Assembly: GCA_944739405.2 (NCBI GenBank) | Contig: OX123192.2 | Coordinates: 47,482,486-47,546,485 of the forward strand | Source: Euclidia mi | Lineage: Eukaryota > Arthropoda > Insecta > Lepidoptera > Erebidae | Reading direction: 5' to 3' | Length of the DNA stretch: 64,000 nt | Part shown: positions 10,860 to 22,270 of the stretch, one piece after another | How positions within the stretch are numbered: position 1 is the first letter of the stretch | How the letters are laid out: every line of letters begins with the position of its first letter | Notes under the pieces: generated by a model | What the model was told of the DNA's origin: nothing | What the model saw: only the letters and a program-made list of their open reading frames with translations | Database searches by the model: none | Translations under genes and position numbers: made by a program

Positions 10860-12335
10860 TTAGAAATGTCATGTTAACTTTGGTAGAAATGGTACTTTTG
10901 ATAGAGATGATAGTTTTGGTAGGAATGGTACCATTGGTAGGAATCGTAAGTAAAATTGCTGCCAAAACTACCATATATCCGCTTGCTTGCCCGTGTTATA
11001 TGGCATATAACAAAATTCAAACACTAAATTGCCCGTGTTATATGGCATATAACATCGCATCTCAGTCTACTTTGCCCGTGTCATACTGTATATGACATGG
11101 CTCCCGCGGTCGAAAGAGTGAAATATACTCGTCTCTGTCGCTCTAGGGCTTAGTTTGTATTATGTATCTCGTTTCTACGTTAAATTTCCCGTCATACTAA
11201 TCCCAGTCGAGTTTCAACTCCATAGAGAAATTAAAAAAAAAAACGTTCGTTGTCAATGTTGTAATTGAGTGTTGAGTCGGTGCGGAATGTGCGGAATGTG
11301 TGAGTGTATTTGTGCTGTTTTTTCTGTTAAATTTAGTTTTATTCTTTAAGATCTATTGTGTTTATCAAGGTATGTAAATAACTAACACGTATATATAATA
11401 ATTCCAGCATGAAATATAAGATTTGACTTTTATCGAGACCTTAAGTAGATTTTGGCGCGCAACAGTGATTTTACTGAGAGCATGGGAACTGTTTCAGAAA
11501 TGTTCATATTATTCAGAAGTGGTGAATGCTATCCGTATGATTTCTTTTTGTTTTAAAAGAATATGAGACTACTTATTTAGTGTTTATTTATTTGTATGTT
11601 TAAAACTGTTATTTGTGCATTATATGGCCTTATCAAATTTAACATAAATTACGCCGCGCGGCGCCAGGTAATGGTTTGGAATCAGAGGCCTGTAATTCAT
11701 AAATATGTATAAACAAGTGTACTTTTTTATTTTTATCTCATTATCTAATATATAAGTAACGTAATTAAATATTAAAAACGATATGTCACCGCTTTAAGTT
11801 TTGAGGTATGAACTTATAAATACAAAGCGAGCTCTAAAACGCGCTATCTCAATTTCAAACGAGCATCACTCGACACCAGAGTCGTAATCTAAATAAACAA
11901 AGATAACATTGTATAGTTAGTTTCATAACAAACATAAATAATATAACACTTGACAACCTTTCAAAACAAATTGAGTCACAAAGACCGATTGTGTGGAACC
12001 CGACCCGCGCGCCGAGGCGATAAAAACGCGCGGGCATTTGATCGTTATCGCTTTCAAGTGGCCGGGCAGAAGGGCCGGCGTGGGTTGCGGCGCGGAGCAA
12101 GCAAGCGGATATGCAAAAATACAATTTCTACCAAAACCATCATTTCTACCGAAAATACTATCCCTATCAAAACTACTATTTGTACCAAACATACTAACAC
12201 TATCATATCTATCATTTTTTCAAAACGACCATTTGTACCAAAACCACCGGTGCTGTCAAAAGTACCTACATTTTCTCTCTAAACTACTATTCTTACCAAA
12301 GCTACAATTTCTACGATAACTACCACTTGTAATAT
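10860..12335. mobile_element. 1.5-kb element with inverted 18-bp minisatellite ends
   Basis: The left end has four 18-bp units (10882-10899, 10900-10917, 10918-10935, 10936-10953; type ggtagaaatggtactttt). The right end (about 12128-12330) carries about ten diverged units of the same type in inverted orientation. Inside each array lies an exact inverted pair, atatccgcttgcttgc (10975-10990) and gcaagcaagcggatat (12097-12112). Because the period is 18, each array is open as a hexapeptide repeat of FGRNxx type when read inward. No transposase found. The insert interrupts BEL/Pao between its RT and ribonuclease H. Family unknown to me. Confidence 0.7.
10995..11096. repeat. Three palindromes spaced 42-43 bp
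   Basis: gttatatggcatataac occurs at 10995-11011 and 11037-11053, and gtcatactgtatatgac at 11080-11096; each is preceded by gcccgt. The third copy has changed in both arms (tta to tca, taa to tga), so the outer pairing is kept. They lie at the inner edge of the left minisatellite end. The regular spacing suggests protein-binding sites or a small tandem array. Confidence 0.75.
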
Positions 12336-12339
12336 AATT

Positions 12340-13430
12340 ATATGACAATAGTACTATGAACAGCTATAATATGTTCCACATAAAAAAAATTAAGATGCCC
12401 GAAGAAAATCCGTAATTTAAAAACACAAAAAATTTCCTAACAAAACGTAATTTACCCGTCTGTAGGGTTGATTTTCTCAACATTAGGCGGCAATTTCACT
12501 ACATTTGGGGAAAATTCTTTGGGTCGCGGGTATACTGAAGTCGTTACCGCGACCCCGTCATGAGGGTCGATAGAGGAACACCGCGGTGTTTTATTGGGTA
12601 TACCCCCCCCGAACATCTAGACCCCCCCCCATCCACCTGCCCCAAACTCGGTAAGTACAGAGTTGGTGGAGGGGTCCCATTGAGGGATGGTCCGTAACTG
12701 GATTTCATCGCGATACAAAAAAGGGGGAAAATTCCTCAACATCAGAGATCAGTTCACCCAACATTAAGGGTTAACTGGTAACATTCGGGGAATATTACCT
12801 GCCATCAGTGATAATTCACTGTAGTGATAATTTTACCAACATCGGGTATAATTTTACACACCACCACACTCACACCCGTATGAAAGTAAGGCAAGGTCAC
12901 CTTAAGGAGGCATAACGGTTTTACCTGGCAGTTACCGCAAGGAACTTATTAGATGCCATAAAAATATTTTTGAATTTAGAACCGTCCATGTAGAGAGAAA
13001 GCAATGGAATCTTAAGAAATTTATAGGAAAAAATTGAAAAATAAGTTCAATGTCCACACCTATCTGCCTTCAAAGTTACCCAATTTAAATGAGCATACCA
13101 TCAAATGAAAGAGCTCTTTTCTGCGCGTGTTTTAGGCCTATAACGAAACGCCTACCTCAATGAGAACCAGATATATAGAAGCGGAAAGTCTTGACTACGG
13201 CTACGAAAACGTAAAAAATGTATGGGAGAAAACTGTTTTTGCATATAACTTGATGAATGTGCAAGTTAGGTAATTTCTAATGCTTGATGACAAATCTATG
13301 CAGCGAAAGCTTTCATTAAAAAAAAAAACATGCGAATCGGTTGGGTAGAACGGGCTGGCCGACTCGTATTATAAAACACAAATTCTTTTAATATATAGAT
13401 TATTTTACGTTTAATTATAATTTCACAAAC
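12340..13430. other. Repeat-like filler between BEL/Pao fragments
   Basis: No coding match. 12500-12740 is GC-richer with ggtcgcgggtatac..., cgcggtgtt..., two long C runs near 12604 and 12623 and ggggtcccattgaggg, which looks like the end region of a dispersed repeat. 13020-13370 is a different AT-rich block ending in an A run and aatcggttgggtagaacggg. Both are foreign to BEL/Pao, whose frame returns at 13448. Confidence 0.5.
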
Positions 13431-13435
13431 TTCGT

Positions 13436-14460
13436 AGGATTTCGAAATTATTAGATCCTTTGGGTTTGTTAACACCTCTATCTACAAAACTAAAATTACT
13501 TTTCCAAAAACTATGGCAAACGGATCTGCAATGGGATGATGTAGTATCTGGTGACGTTTACAAGGAGTGGTCGAAATTAACGGCTGATATCGACAACATT
13601 AAACATTGTGTGGTACCACGATGGATCGGAAAACAAGAGGATAGCGTTATTGAATTCCACGGGTTCTGTGACGCTTCCACGGAAGCCCACGCATGTGCAG
13701 TGTCCGCACGAACACAAGATAGTAAGGAAACGAGGTTAGTAGCTGGCAAGTCTAAGCTTGTACCACACAAAAAGGCTATAACGTTACCCAGAGCCGAGTT
13801 ATGTGGTGCCTACTTATTAGCGAAACTCATGCGGAAAATTACGACGAGTGTTAGCTGTTCGTATGAAACTTATGGCTGGTGTGATTCCATGGTCGTATTG
13901 AGTTGGCTATATGGTGATTCAGCGCGCTAGAAGCCCTTTGTGTCCAACAGAATAAACGCCATAAAGCATATTATGCCGAGTGACAACTGGCGTTACGTGA
14001 AGTCAGCAGAGAACGCTGCGGACTGCGCTAGCAGAGGACTGACAGCATGTCGACTATTAAAACACCCATTATGGTGGTAAGGACCATCATGGTTACCATT
14101 GTTTGACGCCTAGAAGGCACAGGATCACCAGGTCATCGATACTACCGAAGAAGAAACAAGAAAGATAAAACAGGTTAACATCGTGCAGCAACAAAATAAT
14201 ATTATCGAAGATTTATTAAATGATAACAGTTCGTTTAGAAAAGTAATTCGCATATTCGCGTGGATACTTAGAGCGTTGACACCGATAGTGCAACGTAAAC
14301 ATTTACCGCCGTACCTAACGTTACATGAAATGCGAAAAGCTAAATTAACAATTATAAAATATACGCAAAGCAAGGAATTTGCTGACGATATCGGAAAAAT
14401 ATTCAGAACGGAAATGTTGCATAAAAAATTAAAATATTACATTTTAATTGTTTTTTAGAT
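13436..14460 (+). pseudogene. BEL/Pao ribonuclease H and connecting region
   Basis: The frame from ISKLLDPLGLLTPLSTK (13448) contains FHGFCDASTEAHACAV, whose Asp is at 13670-13672 and marks the BEL ribonuclease H-like domain. LPRAELCGAYLLAKLM and YGWCDSMVVLSWLYG follow. A stop at 13928 breaks the frame; the next codons still read as VSNRINAIKHIMPSDNWRYV and ENAADCASRGL, as expected for this family. Further stops occur near 14080 and 14112, and another frame piece runs to 14458. Its job would be removal of template RNA during reverse transcription. Confidence 0.8.
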
Positions 14461-14803
14461 AAGGACGGCATTTTGAGAGTGGGAGGTCGCTTAAGGCACG
14501 CAAACATAAGTATTGAGATGAAACATCCAAAGGTTATACCTCCCAAAACGCGTTTAGCAGAACTTCTGATAGACGAATGTCATTTGTTAACGTTGCATGG
14601 GGGTCCCCAGTTGACTTTGGCGACACTCAGACAATAGTATTGGATACCGGGCGGAATCAGAACAACTAAGGCACGGCTGCGTAATTACGTTACTTGTCGA
14701 AAGCACGACGCATGAAGGCAATATCAATTACTGGGAGATCTGCCCGCAGCCCGAACAAACCATGCCCCTCCGTTTTACTACACTGGGGTTGACTACACCG
14801 GAT
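14461..14803 (+). pseudogene. BEL/Pao integrase, N-terminal part
   Basis: Begins DKDGILRVGGRLRHANIS, the usual BEL integrase entry, with the His/Cys zinc-binding region: HLLTLHGGPQLTLATLRQ and TCRKHDA. A stop interrupts just after TLRQ, and the WIPGGR motif is kept as WIPGGIR. It reaches TGVDYTG, whose Asp (14791-14793) is the first acid of the D,D,E triad, and is then cut by an insertion. Confidence 0.8.
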
Positions 14804-15019
14804 TCCTTTATTTATTTATTTAGGTGATTACAACAGGTATCAAACAGAGCATGATGATTCTACAATGACATTAGTTTAGTACTGATTGGTACCCTACCGC
14901 AGTTACACAACATGATTTATGTTATAAAGTTATTAGTTAACTCAAAACAACAGAATTTGTATATTGGTACATGAAGTTTAAGTTAATGTTACAGTGAAGT
15001 CAAACTACTTTTAGTATTT
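14804..15019 (-). mobile_element. Short LINE-tail-like insertion in the integrase
   Basis: About 215 bases of non-coding sequence separate the codons for GVDYTG from VEIKANKGRG. It starts tttatttatttattta on the plus strand, which is a (aaat)n tail in reverse. That suggests a truncated Jockey-type LINE 3' end on the minus strand. Exact ends are uncertain. Confidence 0.5.
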
Positions 15020-16388
15020 TATTTGTGGAAATTAAAGCCAATAAAGGCAGAGGCGTCCGATAGCCGAGTGGATATACCAATAGACTGCCATGCAGAGGGT
15101 ATCGGGTTCGAATCCACGGCGCGCACTAATGACTTTTCGGGGTTATGTGCGTATTGAATTGTTACTTATCGTTTTGTCCCGTGCCGCGGACAGCACGTTA
15201 AGCCGTCGGTCCCGGTTGTCATGTAGATCTTTGACAATCGTTACAGGGCAGCAGTACCTTCTAAATAAACTGACACTAGTCTTAACCATGGAATATCGCT
15301 ATCCCTTCGGTTTGCGGAGGTCAGACAGGCAGTCGCTCTGTGGAAAAGCTAATATTCAGCCAAACCCGGTTAGACTAGTAAGTGGACCCCAGATTGAAAA
15401 CTTTGATAACGCTAAGAGGAAGAAAGAAAGGCAGAGGCGTCCGAACAACAAAGGGCTACGTCGCGGTGTTTGTATGTATGGTTACAAAGGCCGTACATCT
15501 GGAGCTGGTGTTCGAACTCACGAGTTCAGCGTTTTTGGCTGCATTTAGCAGGATGGCATCTAGGAGAGGCTCTCCACGCCATATGTATAGTGACCAAGGA
15601 ACCAACTTGAACCCACTTGAAATGGACCGGTTGATGAAGGAAGAATATGATGAAATACTGCAAGTTTTCGGCGACAAGTTACTAACTGAGGTTGGAGACA
15701 TGAACATAGAATGGCACTTTGACGCACCATCCTGGCCTAGTGCCGGTGGATTGTGGGAAAGGGCTGTTCGCAGTTTAAAACACCATTTGAAGAGAGTAGT
15801 TGGAGCACAACGACTAACATTTGAGGAGTACACAACGATACTAACAAGATTAGAAGCTTGCCTTAACTCACGACCGTTATGCTCACTGAACGAAAACGTT
15901 AAAGATTTAGAATATTTATCTCCTGCTCATTTCTTAACAGATAAAGCTGGGTCAACAGTAATAGAAACAAAATATGATGCACGAACAAGATGGCATTTGA
16001 CTAGCAACATTTTTCGGCAAATCTGGTTAAAATGGAAAACGGAGTTATTTAACACAACTAACAGCACGAGAAAAGTGGGTAAAACCTCAAACCAACATGA
16101 AAATCGGAGATATGGTTGTTGTGCATGAGGATAATGTTACGGCTGGGAAATGGCTTATGGGAAGAGTGATAGACGTACATCCGGGTAGTAAGAGTGGTTA
16201 CATTGAAGACGAAGAGTGGTATAATCAAGAGGCCTATCGTCAAACTCTCGCTCTTGCCAATTGAAACAAATGAACAACAATGTAGTTCCCCGGAAACTAA
16301 CACACCACCTGTAGAGAAACATTCCAAAAAGCAACATGTGAATCTGTCAGAAGAAAGGCAAACACTATTAGGTTTTCGCATATCGTAA
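15020..16388 (+). pseudogene. BEL/Pao integrase core and C-terminal domain, split by a SINE
   Basis: After VEIKANKGRGVR (15022-15060) a SINE intervenes, and the frame returns at 15445 with TKGYVAVFVCMVTKAVHLEL. The second catalytic Asp is in MYSDQGTNL (15592-15594) and the Glu in GGLWERAVRS (15757-15759), so the integrase triad is preserved. NSRPLC and LSPAHFLTDK follow. A frameshift near 16065 moves the C-terminal DUF5641-type domain (IGDMVVVHEDN...GKWLMGRV) to another frame, and another near 16190 leads to LKTKSGIIKRPIVKLSLLPI. The end at 16388 meets a reverse LINE. Confidence 0.85.
15061..15426 (+). mobile_element. SINE-2: tRNA-headed SINE with an 18-bp target duplication
   Basis: Flanked by an exact 18-bp repeat, aaaggcagaggcgtccga (15043-15060 and 15427-15444). 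The head has an A-box-like tagccgagtgg and a B-box gggttcgaatcc, as in tRNA-derived SINEs transcribed by RNA polymerase III. The tail contains cagacaggcagtcgctc and ggttagactagtaagtggac, a tail type I recall from lepidopteran genomes. Removing it and one repeat restores the integrase frame. Confidence 0.88.
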
Positions 16389-18106
16389 TTTTATTTCATT
16401 TTATTTTATTTTATTTGGAAAACAAACAGCTCCTTGTAACTAATTGAGTACATATTTTTATAACTATTAACCATTTACACGTTTTCACATTTAAATATTT
16501 AGGTCTATATCAGTGAGACGTTCTAAACTACACAGTGGATATAATTAAAAACACATTAAAAAAAAAGATATAGAGATTAAAAACGAACACAATACCAAGG
16601 CAATAAAAATATTAAAACAAAATCAAAGTCTAAATCTAAGAACCGAATCGAACCACTGGTTGGCAAGAGCACGTCTATAGGTGGAAGCACTTGCATTGAA
16701 TAAGTCCAAACTGTCTAGGTGTGCTAGATCGTTGATGTAACTTGGAGTTCTTATAAAGAACGTACCTTTTCTATAGTTGGTAGCGCAATGAGGGACGTGC
16801 AGAAGATACGGTAACCTTACAGACCTAGTAGGGACCCTCAAATGCAAGTTGCCGAGCAGATGGGGAGAATCAATTTTTGATTGCACTATTTTTACTAGCA
16901 GTGTTATATCCGCGGTTTTCCTCCTTTCGTAGAGTGGTAGTAAGTGGTGTCGCTTACACCTTACTTCATAAGTTTCGTCGTTATTTACCTTACACTTATA
17001 CTGCAAGTATTTAGTGTATTTGCGCTGTACGGCCTCCAGTCTCCGTATATGCACATCGTACTGTGGACTCCAAATTTGAGAGCAATATTCGAGGATGCTG
17101 CGAACGTATGAGCAATACAAAAATTTGACAGCTTTTATGCTTGAAAATTGGGAACATAATCTCATGACAAAACCCAACGCTTTATTAGCCTTATTAAAAA
17201 TATTGTCAATGTGTTTTTCATGCGTCATGAGTAACACCCAGGTCGCGGATTTCATTGACTCGCTTAAGTAGCACTCCTTTTAAAACATAATTAAATTTGT
17301 ATCGCTTAGGCTTGTGAGAAAAGGTTATTGAGTAAAACTTAGAGGTATTTAAATCTAAGCCGTTAAGTTGACAATACGCTTCAAATCTAATTAGGTCTTG
17401 TTGTAATAAAACGCAGTCAGATGGTTGTTCAATCTTTTTGAATATTTTCATGTCATCGGCGTACATCAAAAATTGTGAATGAAGGAAACAGGATTTGACA
17501 TCATTTATGAATATATTAAATAACAATGGCCCAATTAATGAGCCTTGTGCAACACCGGAAGGGACATTATGCCATATTGAGATCGATGCATTGAGTACAA
17601 CTGCCTGAGATCTGTTTTCGATGTAAGAGCAAAACCATCTGAACAGGTTCCCGTGAATACCAGCACGTAGAAGGTTTGAAAAAGTATTTTATGGTCTATA
17701 CGATCAAATGCCTTGCTGTAGTCGGTAAAAATAGCATCTACTTGGCCACCCCCTGTCATATTAGTGGTCGTGAAGTCTATAAAGGTTAGTAGGTTTATAG
17801 TTGTCGATTTATTTTTGATGAATCCATGCTGTTCCGAGATAAAGAAACCGTGTTACGTGTTGAACACCTGTGTATAGACTATTCGTTCCAATATTTTTGC
17901 GAATATACATAATTTGGAAATAGGTCTGTAGCTCTTTACGTCCTTTCTGTCACCCGTTTTATAGACAGGTGTAATAAATGCAGACTTCCAAATTTTAGGG
18001 ACGGTACTTTCTTTAATAGAGCGGCTATACAATATAATAAGCGGATTAGTCAGTTCTTTGGCACAGTTTATAATAAATGTAGGTAATATGTGATCGGGCC
18101 CGGCGC
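16389..18106 (-). mobile_element. LINE-D: 5'-truncated Jockey-type LINE
   Basis: Minus-strand ORF2 remnant, truncated near 18106 inside the RT domain. The first blocks are IWKSAFITPVYKTGDRKDV and SYRPISKL; then IFTDYSKAFDRIDHKIL (near 17720), the catalytic YADDM (17449-17463) and thumb motifs. Next come YVRSILEYCSQIWSP and RRLEAVQRKYTKYLQYK, the conserved C-terminal region of Jockey-group proteins. Frames 17535-17759, 17218-17526 and 16623-17255 are separated by frameshifts. The 3' end at 16389-16425 is an ataaa-type tail. Inserted at the end of BEL/Pao coding sequence. Confidence 0.85.
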
Positions 18107-21100
18107 CTTTATACCTTTATACCCCCGTACAGGGCTCTGCGGGGATGGACATTTTAAATCCCTATTAGTCGTGGGAACGCTATGAGGACAGACATTAATG
18201 ATTCTTCAGATGGCGGCGGCGAGGTTCGCAACCCGTCACGTCTCGTTTCCCGGCTTACGGAAAGCCGATTTGCAACATTGAATGTTGGCGATGGAATGGA
18301 CGGAAAATTGGATGAAGTATGCCAGATGATGGATGATAGAAATATTGATGTTCTGTGTGTGAATGAAACGAAAAAGAAAGGATGTGATACTACCAAGCAT
18401 GGCAGCTACACGGCGTATTGGTCCGGAGTACATAGTACCACCAGAGCCTGCAAGGGAGTTGGTTTAATACTGTCTGTGTAAATGAATGAGTGCGTAAAAG
18501 AGTTTGAATGTGTAAATGCAAGGCTACTGAGGATGAGAATGAAAGAAGGACTTACTCGTCTTCTTATTGTAGGGGTTTACGCCCCGGTCAATATAGTAAC
18601 GGGTATGTCACAACAAGAAAAAGACGAAAGGCAGGAGTTATGGGAGAGTTTAAGATAAATTCTGAGGACCTGTAAGGATAACGATAGTTTGATTTTGTAA
18701 GGTGATTTCAATGGATGGGTGGGAGTAAAGCGAGATGGATTTGAAAGGGTTTAAGGTGGATTCTGTGATAAGAGTGTGAACGAAAATGTAAAAGAACTGC
18801 TTGTGGTTTGTTTGGAGTGGAGCCTTTGTGTGAGAAACACCATGTTTGATCACAAAAGGATACATTTGTATACTTGTGAGGCGAAAAATGTTAGAAGAAG
18901 TATTATATATATAGATTTTGTAATAGTAGATGAATGACTGAGAAAGAATGTGTTGGATAAGAGAGTTTTTCGAGGGATCGGCGTCCATACAGACCACTTT
19001 TTGGTGTTAAGCCCGATAAATGAGCTCTTTTGAGGATGACGACACCGAGAAAATAAGCAAGAGAGGGTCTTGGAAAGTATAAAAGTAGAAAATATGCAAG
19101 AGAAAGATGTGAAAGATGAGTATAAACGAAGATTGATAGCCAGATTTGAGAGGTTCGATGGCATAAATGATATGGAAGAATTATGGCATTCCTTTAAAGA
19201 AGAGGTAGTATGTAAGTATGTGGTTTGATTAAGAGAAGAAAACTACAAAAAGTTAAGAATACATGGTGGGACGAGGATGTACAATCAGCAGTATCAGAGA
19301 AGAAGAAAGCGTGGTTAGATTGGTTGGCTGTCAGAGCAAACGAAAGAATGGGAAAGGCAACGAGTGATAACATAGATGAAGCAAAAAAAGAGTTTGTTAG
19401 GTCTAAAATAATAGTGAAAGTAATGGTCAAAAGGAAAAAAGAGGAAAAGAATGATGAGTTTGATAGTAGATTATCTGACGATTTTCGGAGAAACATTAAG
19501 TTTTTCTGGAAATCCGTTCGTGCAGTTCGAGGAAAAACTCAATCTTCAGAATACACAGCAATCAGAGACAAGAATGGAAAGATACTGAATGATGAATCGT
19601 GTGTGCTCAAGAGATGAGAAGAGTATTTTGAAGGATTATTTGAACGAACGACGACAGAGACATCAACAGGTGAAATGAATGGTAATGATAACAATGATAA
19701 AAGCAATATTGGCGTGGATGAGATTTTGAAGGCACTGGCCAGTATAAAATTAGGTAAGGCTGCAGGGTATGACAGGATTACAGTCGAAATGCTGAAGGCT
19801 GGACAGAGCATCATAGTTAGTCAGCTGCAGCGTTTATTTAACTTGTGCTGGAGTACCAGCCGAGTACCTGATGACTGGGCCACAGCAGTAGTTGTGCTTT
19901 TTTATAAAGGAAAAGGCTCGCAACAAGACTGCAAAAACTATAGAGGCATTAGCCTTCTCAGCATTGTTGGCAAATTGTATGCGAAGGTACTGATTGAAAG
20001 AGTTATGAAAGTAACCGACAAGAAAATATGGGATGTACAAGCGGGATTCCGAAAGGGTATGGGGTGTACGGATGAGGTATTTTCCTTGCAATGCATAGCC
20101 GAGAAATTATTGGCCAAAGGTCGAAAAGACTTACGATAAAGTGGTGAGGAATGAAATGTGGTCGGTACTGTCCATGTACGGGGTGAACAGCAGCCTCATT
20201 CGAGCGCTGAAATCCCTTTATGAGGATTCTAGAGCTTGTGTGAGGATAAACGGGGCATACACTGACTGGTTTACCATCAACACAGGTATTAGACAGGGAT
20301 GTGTAGCGTCGCCGTGGCTGTTTAACTTCTTCATGGACATTTGTTTGCAAGATTTGAAACATAGTGATTGTAGATTAAGGATGAATGAGTTAATTGTCAA
20401 ATGCCTCCTTTATGCTGATGATCAGGTTATACTTGCGTCTTCAGCGGAGGAGTTGCAGGAGATGGTAACAATCATGCATGGTGCGTTAGAGAGGAAAGGA
20501 ATGAAAGTGAATGTAAGTAAAACGAAAGTTATGGTTTTTGAAAACGAGGAATGCGTTACGGCTTGTAATGTTATGATCGATGGACAGCGAGTGGAGCAAG
20601 TGAATGAGTTTGTATATTTAGGTACGCTGTTTACAAGAGATGGTAAGAATGTAGAAGATATTGAAAGAAGAGTTAATGCAGGTAATAGAGTGAATGGAGC
20701 TCTGAAGGCGTTTATGAATAGCCAAAACGTGTCCAAAAAGCACGTTTGGCTGTGCATAGAGGGGTGTTAGTACCTACTCTTATGTATGGTAGTGATAGTT
20801 GGGAATGGCAGAAGAGTCATGAAAGTAGAATAAATGCTGTAGAAATGAGAGCACTGAGAAGTGCAATGTGTGGAAGAAGTGCAAGCAATGTGTGGTGTCT
20901 CTCTGACTGACAGAGTAAAGAATTGTGTGATAAGAGAGTGTCGTGGGGTAAAAGAAGATGTAGTGACAAGCATCGAGAACGGTATGCTAAGATGGTTTGG
21001 GCACGTGGAGAGGATGGATGACGAAAGACTGACCAAGCATATATAAGGCAAGTGTGGAATGGATAGGACTAAGGGGAAGACCTATGCGGACGTTCTCTGA

Positions 21101-21288
21101 CCAGATTGGAGACATCCTAAAAACAGGACAGGTGAGAAGTACCCTGAACAGAAGAGCATGCATGTGGAATCTGATGGGAGTGAATGAAGCAAGAGAGATA
21201 TGTCAGGATCGTTGCAAATGGCGTTCCGTAGTCTCTGCCTACCCCTCCGGGAAACAGGCGTGAGTCTATGTATGTATGTATGTTTTAG
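18107..21288 (+). mobile_element. LINE-A copy 1: non-LTR retrotransposon, nearly full length
   Basis: Begins near ttatacccccgtacagggct, also found in altered form at the start of copy 2 (62230). Encodes an endonuclease then a reverse transcriptase. The endonuclease (about 18270-19020) has FATLNVGDGMDGKLDEV, VLCVNETKKKG and DFNGWVG and ends near HTDHFLV; stops and shifts begin at 18479. The RT runs 19225-20770 in three frames. The 3' end gives WRSVVSAYPSGKQA and then gtgagtctatgtatgtatg, a (tatg)n tail. Decayed, cannot be active. The clade was not resolved; the endonuclease resembles those often annotated as craniofacial-development-protein-2-like in insects. Confidence 0.82.
19675..20770 (+). 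pseudogene. LINE-A copy 1 reverse transcriptase
   Basis: Blocks visible: LGKAAGYDRITVEMLKAG (template grip), FYKGKGSQQDCKNYRGISLL, WDVQAGFRKGMGCTDEVF, TGIRQGCVASPWLFNFFMD, and catalytic LLYADDQVILASS (codons 20411-20422 for YADD). VNEFVYLGTLFTRDG marks the thumb. A frameshift near 20130 deletes the KAYDKV-type block region, since the frame changes between 20139 and 20141. The N-terminal linker 19225-19617 (KVKNTWWDEDVQSAVSEKKK) precedes it and ends at a stop. Confidence 0.85.
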
Positions 21289-21389
21289 AATATCATTATC
21301 AATCGTAATTTTGTAACAAAGGTAGAAATTACCATAATCATTTATCGCCATCTCATTTTAGATTTATCTCATCCTTTCATCCTTTTGGT

Positions 21390-21660
21390 GTCCCGGAATA
21401 TGTTCGGTGCAATATGACCGAACACCTTACTAAATAATAAGCGTAGGTATTACAAATTGACCTAATTAGTTAAAGTACTTATTATAATAAAATTCATATT
21501 GCATCGTCAGTGCACATTGTGTGACCGCGACATTCGGGTGCATTCATAACAACATTTTCATTCAACATTATTTAATAACATTTAAACATAATAAGTTATT
21601 TTGGAAAAGAACAATAAACTTTGATTTCGGTTAAACATTTCTATTCTTTAACAAACCACC
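21390..21660 (+). repeat. Possible 3' LTR of the BEL/Pao element
   Basis: Starts tgtcccggaatatgttcgg and contains a polyadenylation-like aataaa (about 21612), as an LTR should. It lies downstream of the last BEL/Pao coding piece once LINE-D and LINE-A are discounted. No purine-rich tract precedes it and no matching 5' LTR is in the window, so this is tentative. Confidence 0.3.
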
Positions 21661-22270
21661 GCAAACCTCACTCTACACCGTACACCGTTCAATGTCGGTT
21701 CGAATCATAGTACCCGCATACTCTTTCCACTTGGTTACAATTTCAATCCGATCTCAATCACATGAGAATACTATGTTAAATAATATATACTTGTTAAACG
21801 TTTAAATGAACCGCAAATCTGGTTCTGTGACAGAACTATTTTCCTTAATGGTGTATGCTCAAATGTATCAGAAATTTGAGCATTCACTTGTAACAGCGCA
21901 TCAAGCAATCGCCGTTTTTTAAAGAGATTGGGCAAAATGCTACCCGGCTCCAATAGATATGATAGTAGTGTCGTCTAAAAGGTCTTACCAAGAGGAACAA
22001 TATTTACTATTGCCGCCAGTCTCAAATCTGATTGTGTTTGGAGATAAACGACAGTCTTACTAACTAATAAAAACCCTGTTCCTTCGGTTTCCCTTTGCGT
22101 TCCTGGGCTACAATAACCTGTTTAGACAGTCCGTTGGCCTCAGCGATAAACATTCATATACGAGTATATTAGGTACCACTTATCTATGTTAGAAAATGAG
22201 TACCAAGGTAATATTTTCTGCATTTCCGTTCATGTTTACTATTAATAACGCGTTTACGTAAGACTTTGCC

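Noticed and set aside
11923..12192. Secreted or glycine/asparagine-rich small protein (FGRN repeats) on the minus strand
   Set aside because: The open frame is a by-product of an 18-bp tandem repeat and continues into unrelated sequence; overlapping frames on the plus strand are equally open.
15061..15150. Possible tRNA gene (A-box and B-box)
   Set aside because: It is the head of a SINE flanked by an 18-bp target duplication; no complete cloverleaf, and the same head recurs at 36810 (reverse) and 61424.
15378..15426. BEL/Pao integrase coding sequence directly upstream of the integrase core
   Set aside because: It reads plausibly as PRLKTLITLRG, but the 18-bp target duplication shows this stretch is the SINE-2 tail; the true integrase sequence is 15020-15060.
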